Of a DNA stretch of 64,000 nucleotides, positions 59,351 through 64,000 are shown piece after piece. Positions within the stretch are counted from its first letter, which is position 1, and each line of letters opens with the position of its first letter. The notes beneath the pieces are model-generated. The model saw only the letters and a program-made list of their open reading frames with translations. It was not told the origin of the DNA and made no database searches. Source of the DNA: Nitratireductor thuwali (GTDB lineage: Bacteria > Pseudomonadota > Alphaproteobacteria > Rhizobiales > Rhizobiaceae); NCBI RefSeq assembly GCF_036621415.1, contig NZ_CP030941.1, forward strand, positions 1 to 64,000, in the 5' to 3' direction. The position numbers and the translations under genes were made by a program.

Positions 59351-60354
59351 CCGCCCTGCTCGAGGTTCGCGATCTCAAGGTGCGCTTCCGCGCCAAGCCA
59401 GCGCTGCGGGCGTTTATCAATCGCGATCCGAACGTGTGGGTTGATGCCGTCTGCGGCGTTTCGTTGGATATCGCTGAAGGCGAGACGTTCGGACTTGTTG
59501 GTGAGTCCGGCTCCGGCAAGACGACGCTCGCCCGCGCCATAATCGGGTTGGTTGATGTCGCCGGTGGAACGATCCGGTTCGCCGGCCAGAAAATCAACGG
59601 CCTCTCGCATCAGGCTATGAAGCCAGTGCGGCGCAACATCGCCATGATGTTCCAAGACCCTATCGGCTCGCTCAGCCCACGCCTGACAGTGCGGTCGCTG
59701 GTCACCGAGCCCTACCGGATCCATGGCTTCAACAATCGCTACCGAGATGCCGAGTGCCGCCGTTTGCTCGGCATGGTCGGCTTGCCTGCGGACTTCGCCG
59801 AGCGATATCCGCACCAGCTCTCCGGCGGGCAGGCGCGTCGGGTTGGCGTGGCGCGCGCGTTGGCACTGGACCCCAGGCTCATTCTTGCGGACGAGCCGAC
59901 CGCCGGACTCGATGTCTCGGTGCAAGGTGAAATCCTTAACCTGCTCGCAAAGCTACAGGACGAGATCGGCTTGTCGATCCTGATGGTGACGCACAATCTA
60001 AACGTGGTCCGCCATGTCACCAATCGCGTGGCGATCATGTATCTAGGCCGGTTCGTCGAGACGGGGGCGACCGAGGAGATTTTTCGTCAGCCGCGTCACC
60101 CCTATACTGCGGCTCTTTTGTCAGCGAATCCCGAGCCCGATCCGGATGCGCGTTCGGAACGGATCGAGCTTGCAGGCGATGTACCGAGCCTGCTGCGCCG
60201 TCCTGCAGGTTGCGAATTCCACACACGCTGCTTTCGCGCCCAAAGCTGCTGCAGAGACGCGGCTCCGGCGGTCACTGTGGAGGCTAAGGCACGGCTGTAC
60301 ACTTGTCATTTCCCCCTCGGGCTGGACCATGATGTCCGCGACAACGCGGCGTAA
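59347..60354 (+). CDS. Peptide ABC transporter ATP-binding protein (DppF-like)
   Basis: This 335-residue second ATPase has Walker A GESGSGKTT (52-60), the signature LSGGQARRVGVARALAL, Walker B LILADEPTAGLDVS, and the C-terminal cysteine motif GCEFHTRCFRAQSCC. The start is ATG 59347, overlapping the DppD-like stop by 4 bp. It is the last gene of the cocE-dpp run, which ends before an IS element. Confidence 0.92.
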   Translation: MTALLEVRDLKVRFRAKPALRAFINRDPNVWVDAVCGVSLDIAEGETFGLVGESGSGKTTLARAIIGLVDVAGGTIRFAGQKINGLSHQAMKPVRRNIAMMFQDPIGSLSPRLTVRSLVTEPYRIHGFNNRYRDAECRRLLGMVGLPADFAERYPHQLSGGQARRVGVARALALDPRLILADEPTAGLDVSVQGEILNLLAKLQDEIGLSILMVTHNLNVVRHVTNRVAIMYLGRFVETGATEEIFRQPRHPYTAALLSANPEPDPDARSERIELAGDVPSLLRRPAGCEFHTRCFRAQSCCRDAAPAVTVEAKARLYTCHFPLGLDHDVRDNAA

Positions 60355-60487
60355 ATCCTGAAGCCCATGTCCCGTTTTGCGGTCATGCGGTGATCCAGAC
60401 GCTGTCGGGGTCAAAGCTTCATGCTCCCGATCCGCTTGATTGATCGAGCCGGATCTAGTCCGTAGTCGATCGTGAACAATCCGGGTT

Positions 60488-61832
60488 CTAAGCGGCGGCC
60501 TGCATCGGCCGGAATTGAAGCACAGCGATCAAGAACGATAAAAACACCTTCAGCCACCTGAGCAGGAGGGAGAAGTTGTAGCCGGCGGCGGCCAGGATGG
60601 CGTTGATGGCATCGCCCTGGGCGTGGGCGAGGTAGTTGCGGCCCATCCTTGCTCGTTCTTGATATGGCCGATCACCGGCTCGACGGCGGATCGTCGTCGC
60701 ATCTGGCGCTTGATGGCCGGCGTCACGCGACGCTTCTGGCCTGCGGTGAAGACCCTGAACCTGTGGCTTTGCGGCGCGTTGTGGCCGCGGTAGCCGGCGT
60801 CGGCGAGGATGCGCTCGATCTCGGCGCCGACGGTGTCTTGCATCGCGGGGATGACCGTTCCCAGGGTATGGCCGTCATAGGGGTTGCCGGGAAGGGCCAT
60901 GACGTGCAGGGCGAACTGGCCGCCCTTCGAGCGCTTCAGCGTGGTGGCGATCGAGACTTTGACGCCGAATTCATAAGGGGCGTGGGCCTTGCCCTTGCCG
61001 ATGCACTCGACCTCATGGGCGTGCAGGCTGTAGATCTTGCGGCCACGCTGGCGTTGCCTCTGCTCGAGAACGGTGGAGGCCTGGTAGAGCGGCCACTTGA
61101 AGACCGCGTCCAGCTCCGCATCGCCGGCGATCTGGCGCTTGATGTCGCGGATGGTCCGTCCGAGATAGGTCTTCAGCTTGCGCAGCGCCTTGCCCGCTCG
61201 CTTGAATTGCTTGGCGTGGGCATAGCGCTGATGCTTGATCAGCGCCAGCTTGCCGACCCGGACATAGGACTGGCGCAGGTCGAGCCCCGTCTTCTTGGCC
61301 AGCCGTACCAGCCGCTCGCGGGCACGATGGATAAGCTTGGCGCCGGTCGGAAACATGACATTCTTGGGCTGCACCGTCGTGTCGACGATGACCCGCCGCG
61401 TGTCCTGCGGCTTCATCGCGCCAGTCTTCACCGCCACGCACGGCTTTCCTGCAGCAGGACTGCGATCCGTTCCTCGCCCATGCGCTGACGCCAGCGCGTC
61501 ATCGAGGAGCGGTCAAAAGGCAGTTCGTGCTGGAAGAACTCCTCGCCGCACAGATACTGGTAATAAGCGTTCTCGATCCACCGCTCGCACAGTGCCTCGT
61601 CCGACAGGTCGAAGGTGTGCTTGAGGAGCGCCAGCCCAGCCATCAGCCGTGTCGGCAAGGGCGGCATACCCGGCCCGTCGGAATAGACCGCGCCGAAACG
61701 CTCTTCCAGCACCGGCCAGTCGATGGCCTGCGTCAACCGCACCAGCTCGTGCTTCATGTTGAGAATCTGATCAAGGCGGGCGCGGAACAGATCCTGTTCT
61801 CCCGTCTCACGCCGCTCGCGTGGTTTGCCCAT
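60488..61832 (-). pseudogene. IS5-family transposase, twice frameshifted
   Basis: The N-terminal part (61832 down to about 61437) has FRARLDQILNMKHELVRL and the DUF772-like TRLMAGLALLKHTFDLSDE. The DDE catalytic domain follows in another frame (DTTVQPKNVMFPT, ADAGYRGHN, EPVIGHIKNE). One frameshift lies near 61437-61445, where ESRAWR replaces ES-LAVAVKTG. A second, near 60655, interrupts HIKNEHRMGRNYLAH. The restored frame ends at 60488. Two frame breaks suggest an inactive copy, although sequence error is possible. Terminal inverted repeats and a target duplication could not be located, so the element borders are unknown. Confidence 0.82.
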
Positions 61833-62042
61833 CGCCTGGCTCTCCGATTCACCGCGATAAAGGCAGTGAATCATGCTTCGCCGGGCAGACCATAAACTGG
61901 AATTGCAAGAAAACGACCCACAACAAGGCTGTTTCCTGCAATCTCGAAATCAACACTGCAGACTTTTTCTACGAAATATCAGTGGCTTCCGGATTCTTCA
62001 CGGCCGACTCCGTAGCGGGGCATATCAGGAAATGCGCCAAAC

Positions 62043-62067
62043 GACTGCACTACACTGTAGTGCAGTC
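62043..62067. promoter_or_regulatory. Perfect 25-bp inverted repeat
   Basis: GACTGCACTAC and GTAGTGCAGTC are perfect 11-bp arms around ACT. It lies just after the ankyrin gene stop (minus strand) and about 200 bp from the transposase start. It has no U-tract, so it looks more like a protein-binding site or an element end than a terminator. Confidence 0.55.
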
Positions 62068-62091
62068 TGCGCCATGGCCATCTCGGCGCTG

Positions 62092-63723
62092 TTAGCCCGA
62101 GGGCGCGGAGCCACTCTCCAGAAGATGCGCTGCCACGTCCTCCGAGAACCGCCTGCGTTTGCCGCCGACGAGGACGCATTCCGGATATTCAGGATCCCGT
62201 TGCGCGCCCGGCATACCGTGCTCGACCAGCGCCTCGGCGCAGGCCACCCAGTCGCCATCCTCGACGGGCCGGTTCCATGAAGCCCAGCTCAAAGTACCGC
62301 ACACGTTGTCGCCGTAGCCGTGTTCTTCGGTCCAAGAGGCACCGCATCCGAGCAAATGACGCACCAACTCAGCGTCGCCCCGAAAGACAGCATGATTCAA
62401 CGCGCTCGCGCTCCAGTCGCCGCCGCGAACGGAGATCGGCCAGCCGAGATCGGTCATCAGACGGACTGATCCGGAACAGCCAGCCGCAGCCAATTCTGGA
62501 AGCATCCGTAGCCGGGCCTCATCAAGCGTAGCAGGAAGATCAGGCTGGCGGGCCTTGATCCGACGGGCAGCCTCCGCATCGTTGCTCGCGCAGGCGGCCA
62601 AGAACAGGTCCGCGTCGTCGAGATCCGCAGTAGCACCTGCCTTTTTGAGCACGGCAGCAACCTCCGGCACTCCGTATCGCAGCGCGTGCGTATAGGCGCT
62701 GACACCGTCCGGCGTCCTGGCCGTGGGATCGGCGCCCGCTTCGAGCAGAGCCTCGATATGGGCGGGCGAACGACGACGTCGTATCGCCCAGAGGACCAGC
62801 TTTCCATCCTTCAACTCGTCGGTGCCAGCGGCATCCGATAGGAGAAGTCCAAACGTGTCGAGATCATCAAAGTCGAGGCATCGATAGAGCGCGTTTGTGC
62901 CGGTGACGATGGCACCAGCCTCCAGCAAAATGGGCGTGCAGATCGGTTTGTCCAAAGAGTGATAGAGGGATTCACCGTCATTCGGATCGGCACCCGCCGC
63001 AAGCAGACGGCGCGTGAGATCCGGATCGTAGTTCACTCCGGCCGCGCCATGGAGCGCCGAGACCTGCCATTCCTGACCTGGTGCACCGGCCAAAGCAGCC
63101 CAGCGCTTGCCCACGGTCAGGTTCGGATCGGCACCGGCTTCGAGCAACAGATCCACCACCTCGTGCAACCGGCCCGTATAGTCAGCGATGCGGAGCAGGC
63201 TCGAATGCGTTACGGCGATAAGCGGGGTCAGATCGAGCGGGCCGCCGGTTCGGTTGACCCAGGAGGGGTCCTCCTCTATGCGGCGGCGGACCATCTCAAT
63301 GTCTCCGACGGCGCAGGCGAGCCAGGCATCTTGCTTGGGCAGGTCCGGGTGATCGGCCAAGAGCCGTGTTGCGGCCTTGGGCCTGGCGCTGTTCGTGCCG
63401 CCGGCCAAGTCGCCGGCATAGACCAGTCCGCAGAACGCCTCTGCGAGGGTGCCCGAATCCGTATCACGCGCCCGGCTGGCATCCACATAGGCCTTGAGGT
63501 CGGCCCACGAATCAAAACCGTATTCGCGGGCTATGCAAGATTGCGCGTCGTGCAAGCGCAACTTCAATCCGCTTATCGCGGCAGAATCGCGGCCTGCCGC
63601 TATGGGTAAAGCATTGTGGAAGCGTGCGATGGCCTCCGGTGTCGCGCATCTGAAGTCTGCCAGCAGGTCTTTCGCCTGACGCTTCAGGTGGTCGATGTCG
63701 GGCCGGCGGGGGAGCGATTTCAT
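62092..63723 (-). CDS. Ankyrin-repeat domain protein
   Basis: This 543-residue protein has ankyrin-type repeats spread over residues about 110-520, the clearest being VVDLLLEAGADPNLTVG, LTRRLLAAGADPNDGES, IEALLEAGADPTARTPDG and LVRHLLGCGASWTEEHG. The N-terminal 80 residues (IDHLKRQAKDLLADFR, YGFDSWADLKAYVD) form a helical module often seen ahead of bacterial ankyrin repeats. There is no signal peptide or enzymatic domain. It probably binds protein partners, and the role is unknown. The start is ATG 63723. The 277 bp to the window end hold no recognisable gene. Confidence 0.82.
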   Translation of the reverse strand: MKSLPRRPDIDHLKRQAKDLLADFRCATPEAIARFHNALPIAAGRDSAAISGLKLRLHDAQSCIAREYGFDSWADLKAYVDASRARDTDSGTLAEAFCGLVYAGDLAGGTNSARPKAATRLLADHPDLPKQDAWLACAVGDIEMVRRRIEEDPSWVNRTGGPLDLTPLIAVTHSSLLRIADYTGRLHEVVDLLLEAGADPNLTVGKRWAALAGAPGQEWQVSALHGAAGVNYDPDLTRRLLAAGADPNDGESLYHSLDKPICTPILLEAGAIVTGTNALYRCLDFDDLDTFGLLLSDAAGTDELKDGKLVLWAIRRRRSPAHIEALLEAGADPTARTPDGVSAYTHALRYGVPEVAAVLKKAGATADLDDADLFLAACASNDAEAARRIKARQPDLPATLDEARLRMLPELAAAGCSGSVRLMTDLGWPISVRGGDWSASALNHAVFRGDAELVRHLLGCGASWTEEHGYGDNVCGTLSWASWNRPVEDGDWVACAEALVEHGMPGAQRDPEYPECVLVGGKRRRFSEDVAAHLLESGSAPSG

Positions 63724-64000
63724 GAAAACCTCCGTGCATCTGACGCCGACGACTCGCAACTCGGCTGCACAAAGGCTGGAGAGCTATCAGGTTTTCAGTG
63801 CAAGTGGGCTCTGCCCTTCCCGCGAGTCCAGGTGCGGCTTGCCCGCACGGCAGAAGCTATTTCAGTGCGCGATCCAAGTCAAATGGTGGGGGCACGCGGA
63901 AGCGCAACATTCGAGTTGGGTCAGGATGAGCTATTCGGCACGCATCCCGCGGAGCCGGTTCGCTCTAGACTTTCCGTCGACTCCCTCCGATGTACGCTTC

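Overview
The window looks like chromosomal DNA of an alphaproteobacterium of the order Hyphomicrobiales (Rhizobiales), probably near the Phyllobacteriaceae (Mesorhizobium or Nitratireductor-like). The basis is high GC, the gene families present (GlnB-GlnA, MaeB with a phosphotransacetylase tail, DUF2865, DUF1289, DUF971, DgcA, a DivJ/PdhS-type kinase) and a dispersed repeat of a rhizobial kind. No database search was possible, so the taxonomy is an inference.

Layout. 1-3.2 kb: an NAD(P)HX repair gene cut by the window edge, then glnB-glnA behind a sigma-54-type promoter. All three are riddled with single-base indels that look like sequence errors. 3.3-7.3 kb: a leftward Mla lipid-transport operon (mlaE, mlaF, mlaD, lipoprotein) with two more indels. 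7.4-25.3 kb: housekeeping genes (dgcA, LpxH-like phosphoesterase, an atypical SDR, maeB, DUF2865, gltX-MFS, nadE, hemerythrin-GFA, class II DAHP synthase, a gor cluster, rpiA, gph). 25.4-35.3 kb: tRNA-Val(CAC), trkH, an L,D-transpeptidase, a divergent hydrolase/marR pair with a striking tandem operator, PPOX and DUF971 genes, moaA, two transporters and mobB. 35.4-38 kb: a polar amino-acid ABC transporter without its ATPase. 38-47 kb: a hydroxyacid dehydrogenase, GNAT, DUF3299, Lrp, a UDG-family protein, GST, a nuclease, a histidine kinase, a CobT-like protein lacking its active-site motifs, DUF1289, a truncated aspartic protease anchor, TauE and dusA.

48-64 kb is more accessory in character. 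It holds a flavin monooxygenase with a LuxR-type regulator, flanked by an imperfect direct repeat. Next comes an XRE-type regulator divergent from a six-gene run: a CocE/NonD hydrolase, a Tat-type peptide-binding protein, two permeases and two ATPases. A frameshifted IS5-family transposase, a perfect 25-bp palindrome and an ankyrin-repeat protein follow.

Most original observations: the regulator/CocE/Dpp-type import-and-hydrolysis module, the degenerate CobT paralogue, a repeat family whose CTAG ends supply stop codons to neighbouring genes, the tandem MarR operator, and the protease anchor cut off at a repeat copy.
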